A DNA stretch of 64,000 nt, taken from Lachnospiraceae bacterium MA2020. GTDB lineage: Bacteria > Bacillota > Clostridia > Lachnospirales > Lachnospiraceae. Within the stretch, counting starts at the first letter, position 1. Each line of letters begins with the position of its first letter. Below the pieces are notes generated by a model. It was not told where the DNA came from. It did no database searches and saw nothing but the letters and a program-made list of their open reading frames with translations. The translations under genes were made by a program, and so were the position numbers. Location: positions 39,214 to 103,213 of the forward strand of contig JQKK01000018.1 in the NCBI GenBank assembly GCA_000746015.1. Direction: 5' to 3'. This document shows positions 27,231 through 35,154 of the stretch, piece after piece.

Positions 27231-27566
27231 ATGGCCAAACAGCTTGTGGCAGATCTATATGGTTGCGGAGAAATCATTGATGATCCAGAGGCATTAAAAG
27301 ATGCTGCTCATACAGCGATAAGATTCGTGGGAGCCGATATAGTGGAAGAATGTATCCATAAATTTGAACCCATAGGAGTCACTTATTTTGCTGTGATAAC
27401 AACTTCCCATTTTTCTATTCACACCTGGCCGGAATACGGCTATGCGGCAATAGATATTTTTTCCTGTACAGATACTGTGGTTGATGGGATCACAGATACA
27501 CTAAGGGACTTATTTCAGGCACAAGAGGTAAAGATTCAAGTTATTGAAAGGGACATAAGCCGATAA
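27231..27566 (+). CDS. speD: S-adenosylmethionine decarboxylase-like proenzyme (SpeD/SpeH family)
   Basis: A 111-residue protein of the bacterial class that self-cleaves to form a pyruvoyl cofactor and decarboxylates S-adenosylmethionine, supplying aminopropyl groups. The core TTSHFSIHTWPEYGYAAID is clear. By alignment with characterised enzymes, Ser59 would become pyruvoyl, with His64 and Cys79 catalytic. The residue before the cleavage serine is Thr58 rather than the usual glutamate, an unusual feature. It lies in a tight cluster with a membrane-fused spermidine synthase homologue, so it probably serves that enzyme rather than general spermidine synthesis. Confidence 0.9.
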   Translation: MAKQLVADLYGCGEIIDDPEALKDAAHTAIRFVGADIVEECIHKFEPIGVTYFAVITTSHFSIHTWPEYGYAAIDIFSCTDTVVDGITDTLRDLFQAQEVKIQVIERDISR

Positions 27567-27567
27567 A

Positions 27568-28656
27568 ATGGAAATAAAAGTAGGGTCTATACTTAATATA
27601 AAAGGCCAGGAAGCTAGGGTTATCGGACTGGTCAGGTACAAGAACACTCAGGATGGTAATAAAACCTGGGTTGAATACAGATTGAAAACAAATGCCGGGG
27701 AAAAATGGCTGTCGATAGATGATTACTATAAGGAGTATTCTATTTCATGGGCAGCCAATAATATCCGCGGCAATATTGGTCCTGAATGGCACGAAGTAGA
27801 CAAGGGGCATCAGGTAGTAGTTGCATATAGCGGAGATGTTGACGTAGAAAACGGAGATGCCGCTGATTTTATAGAATTTGAAGATTCGTCGGAAGACAAA
27901 ATACTATCTACAGAGATATGGGATGATGGTACCGAATATTCGCTTGGTGAATATATCGAACTTGATGATATAAAAATTGTAGGTTTTGAAAATCCTGACC
28001 AAACACCAAAAGTTGGTATGTTTACAGCTTATATATCTTTATTTTCATTAGTGATCATGTTTATTTCAGCCGTGCTCATACTATTATCAGATAGTGGCAA
28101 TGGAAGTAAGTCGATTAGCGAATTTCTGAAGGATGATTCTCGTTACAGTTATGTTACATCTATTACCGGTAATGAAAAGCAAAAGGCGGATATATATGAA
28201 AATATAGTATTCAACGCAACAACGGATGAAACGGCAACGAACATTATTGATGCGATAAAAGGAAAGACTGAGTCTGTCACTCAAAAAGATGAAGAACACA
28301 ATGGAGACATTGCCATAGTCACTAAAAAAGAATATTGCCTCATCTATCATCCGGAAGATGATCCGGATAATATTTATATTCAGATATCAGACAGAAAGTA
28401 TAATTATACATCTGACAGCTCTCCTTATATGAGCTCCGCAGCGACAACTCACTGGTACAGAAGTCATTATTACAGCTCCAGCTATACCAAGGATTCTTCA
28501 TCATTTAGTAAAACTCCGTCTGCATATAAATCCTATAGCGGCGATACTATTCACAATATAGGAAACGGATATTTTGACAGCTATTCTTCATCAGTCAGAC
28601 AGAGTAGCATCAATTCCAGAGATTCTTCAGGTGGCGGACTTAACGGCGGAAAATAA
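27568..28656 (+). CDS. DUF4178 membrane protein
   Basis: A 362-residue protein starting one base after the speD-like stop codon, so translation is likely coupled. Residues 1-145 carry the DUF4178 pattern (KVGSILNIKGQEARVIGLVRY, VEYRLKTNAGEKWLSIDD). One membrane helix follows at about residues 150-175 (AYISLFSLVIMFISAVLILL). The C-terminal half is rich in Ser, Tyr, Asp and Lys with a serine/tyrosine-rich end and a glycine tail (SSGGGLNGGK). DUF4178 proteins recur with SpeD-like and DUF350 genes. The biochemical role is unknown. Confidence 0.82.
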   Translation: MEIKVGSILNIKGQEARVIGLVRYKNTQDGNKTWVEYRLKTNAGEKWLSIDDYYKEYSISWAANNIRGNIGPEWHEVDKGHQVVVAYSGDVDVENGDAADFIEFEDSSEDKILSTEIWDDGTEYSLGEYIELDDIKIVGFENPDQTPKVGMFTAYISLFSLVIMFISAVLILLSDSGNGSKSISEFLKDDSRYSYVTSITGNEKQKADIYENIVFNATTDETATNIIDAIKGKTESVTQKDEEHNGDIAIVTKKEYCLIYHPEDDPDNIYIQISDRKYNYTSDSSPYMSSAATTHWYRSHYYSSSYTKDSSSFSKTPSAYKSYSGDTIHNIGNGYFDSYSSSVRQSSINSRDSSGGGLNGGK

Positions 28657-28696
28657 GAGTGTTATATAATCATTTATTTGATCGGAGGATAATATT

Positions 28697-29113
28697 ATGG
28701 TAGTACTTGAAACTTTAGTTTATTTAGCAGTGGGACTTTTGCTTATGATGATCGCATACTGCATCATTGATCTACTTATACCTGTTGATTTTCCAAAGGA
28801 GATAAAGGCTGGTAACAAGGCTGTTGGCTGGGTTTCAGCCGGAATCTATGCAAGCCTTGGGTTTATCATTCGTTCGGCAATCATTTCATTTGATGTATCG
28901 GAAGCCCATGATCTTCTTCCCGGGATCATAAGCACTGCAGAATTTGCCGGGATAGGTGTGGTAGCTCTTGTTATAGGCTATTTCATCGTTGATCTCGTAA
29001 ACACAAAATTCAACTTCGGAGTTGAGCTTGGCGAGAAGAATGAGGCAGCAGGTATCATGATCTTTGGAATATTTATGGGAGTAGCTTTCATAGTAAGCGG
29101 CGTGATACAGTGA
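28697..29113 (+). CDS. DUF350 membrane protein (YjfL-like)
   Basis: A 138-residue protein with four predicted membrane helices arranged as two similar halves (LLLMMIAYCIIDLLIPVDFPKEI and VVALVIGYFIVDLVNTKFNF), the internal duplication seen in the DUF350 family. E. coli YjfL belongs here and is part of an envelope-associated operon with a PspA-like gene. A good GGAGG site precedes the ATG. It lies between the DUF4178 and spermidine synthase-like genes. Confidence 0.87.
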   Translation: MVVLETLVYLAVGLLLMMIAYCIIDLLIPVDFPKEIKAGNKAVGWVSAGIYASLGFIIRSAIISFDVSEAHDLLPGIISTAEFAGIGVVALVIGYFIVDLVNTKFNFGVELGEKNEAAGIMIFGIFMGVAFIVSGVIQ

Positions 29114-29147
29114 TACACGCATATTTTAATGTTAGAAAGGCATTTTA

Positions 29148-30653
29148 ATGAGTAAAAAGTACAGACTCCTGATGCTGACTACACTGATCATATCAGGATG
29201 CTCTATGTGTTACGAACTTATAATCAGCGCAGTAAGTTCTTATCTTTTAGGAAACAGTACCCTTCAGTACTCGGTAACCATTGGTCTTTACATGGCTTCA
29301 CTTGGACTTGGATCATATATTTCCAAATATTTTTCAAAAAATCTATTCAACATTTTCGTGACCATCGAGTTGGGAATAGGCATTATCGGAGGAATAAGCT
29401 CCCTTATCCTTTTCCTTGCAAATATCTATATATCCAATTATGCGCTGGTAATGTACCTTGAGATAATAATTATAGGAACATTTGCCGGCGCTGAAATCCC
29501 TGTTATGACAAGGATCATAGAGCAGGATGAAAACAACCTGAAGGTCACGCTGTCATCTATATTCAGTTTTGATTATATCGGAGGTCTCGTTGGCTCCATT
29601 GCATTTCCGCTGATTCTTCTTCCGAAACTTGGTTACTTTGCAACTTCGTTTTTATGTGGATTTTTGAATATAGTTGCGGCTCTACTCATCATGTGGAGAT
29701 TTAGAAAAAGGGTTGACCATATCCAGATCTTTCGGACTATCGCTATAATTTTATCTTTTGTTATGCTAATAGGTATGATAATGGCAGACAATATATCAGA
29801 ATCCATCGAAAGTGGTCTTTATAGGGATAGGGTGGTGCTCATAGAGCAGACTCAGTACCAAAAGATAGTCATGACCAAGCATAGAGATGATACCAGACTC
29901 TATATCGATGGAAACTGCCAGTTTTCAACTCAGGATGAGTATCGATATCATGAAGCCCTGGTACATATACCTATGAATGAAGTAAAAAAAAGAGAAAATA
30001 TTCTGATTCTTGGTGGAGGAGACGGACTTGCCGTAAGAGAGGTTCTGAAATATCCTGATGTAAAAAAGATAGATCTGGTAGATCTTGATTCAGAAATGAT
30101 CAGAATCTGCAGTACAAACGTAAACGTCACAGAGATTAATGAGAACAGCCTGCTTTCGGATAAGCTCAATGTCTATAACGAGGACGCCTACGAGTACCTT
30201 GAAGACTGTAAGGAGCAGTACGATGTGATAATAGTGGATCTTCCTGATCCTAATACCGAGGTTCTTAATAAGCTTTATTCCAATATATTTTACAGAATGT
30301 GCTCCACTTGTCTCACTGACTCGGGCGTTCTGGTCGTTCAATCTACAAGTCCTTATTATGCTACAAAAGCTTTTTGGTGTATAAACAAGACTATTGAGAG
30401 CGAAGGCCTTAATGTAAAACCTTATCATGTAGAAGTGCCGGCTTTCGGAGACTGGGGATTCAATATGGCCAGCCGGGAAGAGCTTTCAGAAGAAATATCT
30501 TTTAATGTAGATACTAAGTATATTACAAATGATAATGTTGCCGCCCTTTTTAAATTTGGCAGAGACGAAGTAGATACCGGTGTTGAGATAAATCGTCTAA
30601 CCAAGCCGGTACTGATGGAGTATTATAATAAAGCTGAAGAAATGTGGAAGTAG
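29148..30653 (+). CDS. Membrane-anchored spermidine synthase-like aminopropyltransferase
   Basis: A 501-residue fusion. Residues 1-215 hold about seven membrane helices (SKKYRLLMLTTLIISGCSMCYELI ... IAIILSFVMLIGMIMADNIS). Residues 225-500 are a spermidine synthase-type Rossmann domain: QYQKIVMTKHRDDTRLYIDG, ILILGGGDGLAVREVL (SAM-type motif), DLVDLDSEMI and DVIIVDLPDPN with the likely catalytic aspartate. The enzyme family transfers the aminopropyl group from decarboxylated AdoMet to an amine. Being in the membrane, it may modify a lipid or membrane-linked amine. It ends the five-gene cluster and is followed by a terminator. Confidence 0.9.
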   Translation: MSKKYRLLMLTTLIISGCSMCYELIISAVSSYLLGNSTLQYSVTIGLYMASLGLGSYISKYFSKNLFNIFVTIELGIGIIGGISSLILFLANIYISNYALVMYLEIIIIGTFAGAEIPVMTRIIEQDENNLKVTLSSIFSFDYIGGLVGSIAFPLILLPKLGYFATSFLCGFLNIVAALLIMWRFRKRVDHIQIFRTIAIILSFVMLIGMIMADNISESIESGLYRDRVVLIEQTQYQKIVMTKHRDDTRLYIDGNCQFSTQDEYRYHEALVHIPMNEVKKRENILILGGGDGLAVREVLKYPDVKKIDLVDLDSEMIRICSTNVNVTEINENSLLSDKLNVYNEDAYEYLEDCKEQYDVIIVDLPDPNTEVLNKLYSNIFYRMCSTCLTDSGVLVVQSTSPYYATKAFWCINKTIESEGLNVKPYHVEVPAFGDWGFNMASREELSEEISFNVDTKYITNDNVAALFKFGRDEVDTGVEINRLTKPVLMEYYNKAEEMWK

Positions 30654-30664
30654 GGGAAATGAGT

Positions 30665-30696
30665 AAGCCCCAGAGTCTCGTACACTCTGGGGCTTT
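30665..30696 (+). terminator. Terminator of the polyamine-type cluster
   Basis: The stem AAGCCCCAGAGT / ACTCTGGGGCTT lies 12 bases after the spermidine synthase-like stop codon. Confidence 0.85.
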
Positions 30697-30718
30697 AGCA
30701 GTTACAGGCACTATATTC

Positions 30719-31177
30719 TCACGATTCAGCGGTTTTGAGTGTACATTGTAACCAGTATATAAATTTCGGATGATTACCATAAGGAGTTCTCAGTTTCTTC
30801 TTACCATAAACTCCAAGCATTCCACCTAAAATGGGAGGCTGCGATATAGTAAACACATAATCCTGATTTTCAATCATTCTCGTGACTTTTCTAGCATTTA
30901 TGTAATATGCTGCAAGATTTTTGATACGGCTTATCTTACTGCTTTTTGTAAATTCCGGAACCGGAACACGTATGATTTTTGCGCCATTTATTTTTTCTTT
31001 ATAAAACTTTTTCTTTTTATACTTCTCCTCAATAGTTCCAGTATAGCTTGGAACCGTACAGACTACAGTTACATCAAACTCGTCTTTCATGCCTTCTGCC
31101 TGATCCTGAAGGATTTGTCCGGTAGAAGCCACATCAGGAGCATAATAGTGGGCATATATTAATAATTTTTTTTTACT
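30719..31177 (-). pseudogene. Glycosyltransferase family 4, N-terminal fragment
   Basis: About 152 residues match the N-terminal Rossmann half of WbuB-like GT4 enzymes that build exopolysaccharide repeat units (KLLIYAHYYAPDVASTGQIL, DVTVVCTVPSYTG, DYVFTISQPPILGGMLG). The family needs about 400 residues, so the C-terminal nucleotide-sugar-binding half is missing. The last residues (KLRTPYGNHPKFIYWLQCTLKTAES) look like out-of-family sequence after a deletion point. GTG 31177 with GAGGAG upstream is the best start. With the truncated LoaP gene upstream it marks a decayed polysaccharide locus. Confidence 0.8.
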
Positions 31178-31342
31178 CACTGGTGCAACTCCTCTTTTCA
31201 TAGTAATTCTTTGTGTTTGTCAAAAACTCAATTCCTAAATGAAAAACTGTTTTTTCCCCCATAAATTCCACCTTAATTTCTGAAACCGGTACTCTTTCTC
31301 CAACCGAGATCAGTCCTCGACAGCAATATTGGTCTGTACAAC

Positions 31343-31380
31343 AAAAAGAGCCAACAGCTACACTTCAGCCATCAGCTCTT
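31343..31380 (-). terminator. Terminator-like hairpin in the LoaP/GT spacer
   Basis: On the minus strand AAGAGCTGATGGCT pairs imperfectly with AGCTGTTGGCTCTT and is followed by TTTG. Confidence 0.55.
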
Positions 31381-31466
31381 CCACTACATTTCCGCACTTA
31401 TTTAACTTCAAAATATCTATAATTCAAATAATTATACAAATGCAAACAAATTAAATTTAAGCAAGC

Positions 31467-31542
31467 TTCACTAGGCTCGACAAAACCTCGCCAAGTGAAC
31501 TTGCATGGCTCGCACTAAGCTCGAAAACACCTCGCTAAGTGC
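31467..31542. repeat. Tandem pair of similar small hairpins
   Basis: TTCACTAGGCTCGACAAAAC... (31467-31499) and GCACTAAGCTCGAAAACACC... (31512-31542) share the layout CACTA-GCTCGA-AAAC-CTCGC-AAGTG, each with self-complementary ends. They are diverged copies of one hairpin unit. Confidence 0.6.
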
Positions 31543-31555
31543 TCTGCTCAAAACA

Positions 31556-31618
31556 AAAAAGGTAGGCTTCGCCACCCGACAATGTCTTTCACAATGCCGT
31601 CTGGCGAAGCCTACCTTA
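31556..31618. repeat. Long perfect-stem inverted repeat
   Basis: AAGGTAGGCTTCGCCA and its exact complement TGGCGAAGCCTACCTT enclose a 26-base loop, with an A run on the left and T-rich sequence on the right. It could be a terminator or a structured RNA element. Confidence 0.65.
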
Positions 31619-31760
31619 TATGTCCACTCGATCCACAAATATGCTGAGCAATAATTTGCTTCACGAACTTCTTGTTATATCAATAGTTTGCATTTGTATA
31701 TAAACAGCGTCTATATCATACTATTTTTTTGCAATTTGTCTACACCTAACTAACGGAACA

Positions 31761-31795
31761 GGAAAAGCCGGGAGCTCCCAACTCCCGGCTTTTCC
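31761..31795. terminator. Terminator downstream of the LoaP remnant
   Basis: The stem GGAAAAGCCGGGAG / CTCCCGGCTTTTCC is a strong GC-rich hairpin 80 bases after the LoaP stop codon. Confidence 0.75.
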
Positions 31796-31876
31796 ATATT
31801 TTGCATCGACCTATTTAATTTCTTTCTACGCCTATCTTGATTATAGCAAATTCAGGCCAAAAGTCAAATCCGTTTC

Positions 31877-32179
31877 TCACTCTGTCTTACTTACGATCTC
31901 CAGTCCGACTATTACATTGATTGTTTTATCCTCAAGCTGCAGCTCTATCTTTGCAGTACGCTTATGTCGGTTTATCTGCTTGATGATTCCCTCAAGTCCG
32001 ACAAGCGGTCCTTCCTCTACTACGACCTTGTCTCCCTTGATATAGCCTCTGGACATCTCTACGATATGTTCTTTATTTATAAGGCGGCGTATGACATCTT
32101 CCTCTTTTTCACTTATAGGCATGATATCATCTCCAACTCGAAGCATCTTTGTAAGCCTTGGCACTTTTTTCAGACGCAA
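31877..32179 (-). pseudogene. loaP: Antiterminator LoaP (NusG family), C-terminal remnant
   Basis: One hundred residues match the C-terminal part of LoaP, a NusG paralogue that promotes read-through in long polysaccharide and antibiotic operons: RLKKVPRLTKMLRVGDDIMPIS, EMSRGYIKGDKVVVEEGPLVGLEG (KOW domain) and INVIVGLEIV. Full LoaP is about 170 residues; the N-terminal NGN domain that contacts RNA polymerase is missing and the sequence before 32179 is unrelated. A KOW domain alone should not work as an antiterminator, so this is likely a remnant. Confidence 0.8.
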
Positions 32180-32206
32180 AAAAATTCAACCCATAATAAT
32201 CTCTTT

Positions 32207-33085
32207 TTACCAGTCGGAATCCCAGTCAGATCCTCCCGAATCCCACGAACTGCCACTATCCCACGTGGAATCTCCCCAGGAACTATCGGAATCCCACCAG
32301 GAGCTATCCGAATCCCAGTCGGAATCGTCATCAGAAGTCCCACTGTCATACCAGTTCGTATCTTCAAAACGCTTTCCCTCATTGTAGTCTGTGCGGTAAT
32401 CATTATCGGTATCACTATTAATGATTTCGTTCAGTTCATCCTTATTTGAAGCGTATGACCAGTCATCCAGAACCGGATCGTAGGAATACCACGATGAACC
32501 CTGATAGTAATAATCTTTTCCGTTGTAGTTATAGTATCCCTTTGCAGGAGAATGATCAAAAAGGCTTATTATAAATATCGCAATAGCAATATATACCGTT
32601 GCAAATGCAGGACATACAAAAGGAAGAAGAATTATCATTGAAATTATATCCCCGATTGTAGTGCCTTCCTTTTTGCCATTGTCTTTATTCTTATTGTTGT
32701 TACTACCGCCTCTGCCATTTGCCTTCTGATCAGCGATCTCACTTCTGAGTCTCTGATACAGCTCGTTTACAGCATAGCCTTCATCTGTTCCCTGATAACG
32801 GATTGCTCTTTCACCGTTACTCTTATTTTTATATACGACAAAGTCACCCGCGCTGTTTTTATAGATTCCAAATGCCTTGGGCTCTTTTATATCCTTACCG
32901 ATAAAGAATCGTGTGATCTGTTCCGGCGGAAGCTTATGATCGATATACCACTGCTTCAGCTCTTCGATTGTTTTAGGCTGACCTCCAGCAACTCGATTTG
33001 CAGTTGGCATTGGCGCTCCGCAGGCTGGGCAGAACTTTTGGCTATCGTCTATCTGCTGACCGCAGTATTCACATTTTACTTTCAT
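32207..33085 (-). CDS. Zinc-ribbon membrane protein with Asp/Ser/Trp-rich tail
   Basis: A 292-residue protein. It begins with a zinc ribbon (CEYCGQQIDDSQKFCPACGAPMP), followed by a segment with the motif TIEELKQWYIDHKLPPEQITRFF, one or two membrane helices near residues 150-175 (IISMIILLPFVCPAFATVYIAIAIFII) and a C-terminal tail of repeated SDW/SSWDSG units. The start at 33085 has AGGAGG upstream and lies 17 bases inside the preceding prsW-like gene, so the two are translationally coupled. Function unknown; it may be a substrate or partner of the protease. Confidence 0.8.
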   Translation of the reverse strand: MKVKCEYCGQQIDDSQKFCPACGAPMPTANRVAGGQPKTIEELKQWYIDHKLPPEQITRFFIGKDIKEPKAFGIYKNSAGDFVVYKNKSNGERAIRYQGTDEGYAVNELYQRLRSEIADQKANGRGGSNNNKNKDNGKKEGTTIGDIISMIILLPFVCPAFATVYIAIAIFIISLFDHSPAKGYYNYNGKDYYYQGSSWYSYDPVLDDWSYASNKDELNEIINSDTDNDYRTDYNEGKRFEDTNWYDSGTSDDDSDWDSDSSWWDSDSSWGDSTWDSGSSWDSGGSDWDSDW

Positions 33086-33818
33086 CTGTTTCCTCCTGCT
33101 CGTCATCATCCCAATCAATCGTAAATTCCATTCCCGGAATCAACTTATCGTTCTTTGAGAGTTTCAAAAACTGCCATACTGTAAATGATGCTATCACGAT
33201 CTCATATATCGCAAACAGGATAAAGAAGATGCTCTTTTTCGTTCCCAGGCAAAATACATAAAGTCCATGCATCACAGATGGAACCATTATAGCCTCTGCA
33301 GTATGCATTATGACTTTTTTCTTGTCACCCAGTCCTTTATTCAATCTGGCAAGTCCATAAAAATATCCCATGAATATCGCATAGATGAGATGCCCCGGTG
33401 CCTGCAGGAGAACTCTCACCAGACTGGCTCCGCTGCCATTCACGATCACATAGATGATGTTTTCTATGGTTGCAAAACCCAGCGACACCATTGCGGCATA
33501 TACGATACCATCAAAGGTATAGTTAAATTCCTTATTTTTCCATGTAAGGAACCTAAGTACCAGAAATTTCCCCGCTTCCTCTACAAGTCCCACAAGGAAA
33601 AACGCGAAAATAAAGAAATACACAAGCGAATCTATATTTTTATTACACATCCGCAATAGTTTTTCACCTAAAAAGCCAAATATCTGCGTGCTTATTATGG
33701 TGAGCGCACCACCTAAAAAGAGCTTTGCTAGTAGCCCGATCGGCTCTTTTTCCACCGTATCAAATTTCCATACAGCAAACAGCAATATCAAACTTGGTAT
33801 TATCGCAAGAATAAGCAT
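33069..33818 (-). CDS. PrsW-family intramembrane protease
   Basis: A 249-residue membrane protein of the PrsW family, whose B. subtilis member cuts an anti-sigma factor within the membrane. Family motifs are present: FLVGLVEEAGKF (catalytic-type Glu pair), FDGIVYAAMVSLGFATIENI and the histidine in APGHLIYAIFMGYFYG. About seven hydrophobic segments are seen. AAAGGAG upstream of 33818 decides the start. No sigma/anti-sigma pair is adjacent; the overlapping zinc-ribbon protein is the candidate partner. Confidence 0.88.
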   Translation of the reverse strand: MLILAIIPSLILLFAVWKFDTVEKEPIGLLAKLFLGGALTIISTQIFGFLGEKLLRMCNKNIDSLVYFFIFAFFLVGLVEEAGKFLVLRFLTWKNKEFNYTFDGIVYAAMVSLGFATIENIIYVIVNGSGASLVRVLLQAPGHLIYAIFMGYFYGLARLNKGLGDKKKVIMHTAEAIMVPSVMHGLYVFCLGTKKSIFFILFAIYEIVIASFTVWQFLKLSKNDKLIPGMEFTIDWDDDEQEETDESKM

Positions 33819-33854
33819 AAAATCTCTCCTTTGTAACAATTCACATTTCTTATG

Positions 33855-34301
33855 TCAAGCTTTAACCATTTTAAGCAAAGGTATCCAATCGTCCTCTAAC
33901 TGCTTTTCTCCTGAAAAGTCAAATCCATTCTTTTTATAAAATGAGATCCCGCGTGAATTCCGTTCTAATACCCACAACCACTTAGCCTTTAATTCGTGCA
34001 AAGCAAAATGCAAAAGCTGAGCACCTATCTTCTGACTCTGAAACTGAGGCTCTACATACAATTTCTCAATCTCATCACCATTAACCCTTATAAAACCTTT
34101 TACCGCTCCATCATCGTAGACATAACAATTAGCAAGTAACTGCGGGTTATCAAAATACTCATTAGCCACGCTTAATACATTAAGTTCCCCAAAGTAAAAT
34201 TCATCATTTTGAAAATACTGATAAAAGTTGGTCCTGTAATTTACAACCATCATTTCTGCAATACGAGATATGTCCTCGGTTCTTGCTTGCCTGATACTCA
34301 T
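33855..34301 (-). CDS. GNAT-family N-acetyltransferase
   Basis: A 148-residue acetyl-CoA-dependent acetyltransferase. The acetyl-CoA site appears as EKLYVEPQFQSQKIGAQLLHFAL, followed by the usual LWVLERNSRGISFYKKNGF end motif. GGAGG lies directly upstream of the ATG. Substrate unknown. Its C-terminus is 37 bases upstream of prsW. Confidence 0.88.
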   Translation of the reverse strand: MSIRQARTEDISRIAEMMVVNYRTNFYQYFQNDEFYFGELNVLSVANEYFDNPQLLANCYVYDDGAVKGFIRVNGDEIEKLYVEPQFQSQKIGAQLLHFALHELKAKWLWVLERNSRGISFYKKNGFDFSGEKQLEDDWIPLLKMVKA

Positions 34302-34321
34302 TTCATCCTCCGTATATTATC

Positions 34322-34395
34322 TTCTTGCCTTAACCTATATACCCAAATGTTTGTGGCACAGGAGTAAACACTACCTGCTCTGCACCCGCATCCTC
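34322..34395 (-). pseudogene. Small duplicated fragment of the 36.3-kb hydrolase gene
   Basis: A stretch of about 70 bases is nearly identical to 36454-36530 inside the hydrolase gene at 36266, including a 44-base identical core starting CAAATGTTTGTGGCACAGGA. It encodes only part of the VVFTPVPQTFEHIGEG region and has no start or stop. It is a relic of duplication or recombination. Confidence 0.75.
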
Positions 34396-34401
34396 TTGTA
34401 G

Positions 34402-34464
34402 TTATCCACATTTTTTTATATTTACCCACATACTAATAACATGCTATCCACTTACTTATCCACA
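34402..34464 (+). repeat. Cluster of DnaA-box-like sequences
   Basis: TTATCCACA occurs perfectly at 34402-34410 and 34456-34464; TTACCCACA (34422-34430) and CTATCCACT (34444-34452) lie between them, all in the same direction, within 63 bases. AT-rich DNA follows. Nothing else is seen in the 34302-34731 spacer apart from the hydrolase fragment and a TATACT -10-like box near 34687. Confidence 0.55.
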
Positions 34465-34731
34465 ACATGTTGATATGTATTTTCTTATACTACTCCATGA
34501 TTGTGACATTTTCTCATGCCTCCCTTTAGGTTGGTGAGCTCAAAATACACATTGGAATACCGCTATTTTCTAATATATTGTTTAATTTCATAAAACATAT
34601 ACAATGCGATTATACCACGTTCAAGATATTATGTATCTACGATCTCTTCAAATACATAACTTTAAAAAATCCAGCAAAAGCTTTATACTGAAACAAGTTC
34701 GAGAAAACAATTCTGAAAGGACTATAACTTT

Positions 34732-35154
34732 ATGATATCAAACAAGAAAAAGGGACTCATAGTCGGTTCAAGCTTTCTACTGTCTTTAGTTATAATATTT
34801 GCAACCGCATATCTGTTTAATAAGCCTGCTGCAAAAGTCGGTTCCAAAGATATTGTAATCGAAGTGGTCGGAAGTAATGGAAAAACAACGGACTATGATC
34901 TCACAACAGATGCTGACTTTCTTATTCAGGCAATGGACGAGCTTTCAGCAAATGGCTCAGGCTTTTCTTATTCAGGAACAGATGATAAGTATGGCGTTAT
35001 GATTAAAATTATAAATGGAGAAAAGGCTGACTATGACAAAGACGGAGCTTACTGGGCTCTTTATGTAAATGGCGAATATGGTCAGTATGGTGCTGACTCA
35101 CAGATTGTTGAAAATGGCTCAACATATTCATGGACATATGAAAAAACACAATAA
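34732..35154 (+). CDS. DUF4430 surface-anchored protein
   Basis: A 140-residue protein with an N-terminal membrane anchor (KGLIVGSSFLLSLVIIFATAYLF) and one extracytoplasmic DUF4430 domain, recognisable by YWALYVNGEYGQYGAD and the adjacent ENGSTYSWTYE. DUF4430 resembles the C-terminal lobe of transcobalamin and is often found beside transporters. It overlaps the next gene, an ECF S component, by 17 bases, so it is probably its external ligand-capturing partner. The ligand is not known. Confidence 0.87.
   Translation: MISNKKKGLIVGSSFLLSLVIIFATAYLFNKPAAKVGSKDIVIEVVGSNGKTTDYDLTTDADFLIQAMDELSANGSGFSYSGTDDKYGVMIKIINGEKADYDKDGAYWALYVNGEYGQYGADSQIVENGSTYSWTYEKTQ

Larger units (their letters stand above)
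31202..31876. other. 675-bp spacer with several RNA hairpins, no gene
   Basis: No open frame with a ribosome binding site is seen. From right to left on the minus strand it carries a terminator (31761-31795), a long stem (31556-31618), two related hairpins (31467-31499 and 31512-31542) and a second terminator (31343-31380). Since it lies between a LoaP antiterminator remnant and a truncated glycosyltransferase, it may be the structured leader of the lost operon. Confidence 0.6.

Noticed and set aside
31202..31876. Hairpin series that could be taken for a CRISPR array
   Set aside because: The repeats are only two or three, imperfect, and lack constant spacers; no cas genes are present. No CRISPR array was seen anywhere in the window.
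32091..32449. Overlapping plus-strand frames rich in Ser/Glu/Pro opposite the SDW-rich tail
   Set aside because: They are the antisense of a low-complexity repetitive coding stretch and have no ribosome binding sites.
34465..34731. Cobalamin riboswitch before the DUF4430/ECF pair
   Set aside because: Expected because such pairs can be vitamin transporters, but no B12-box-like or other aptamer core could be found.
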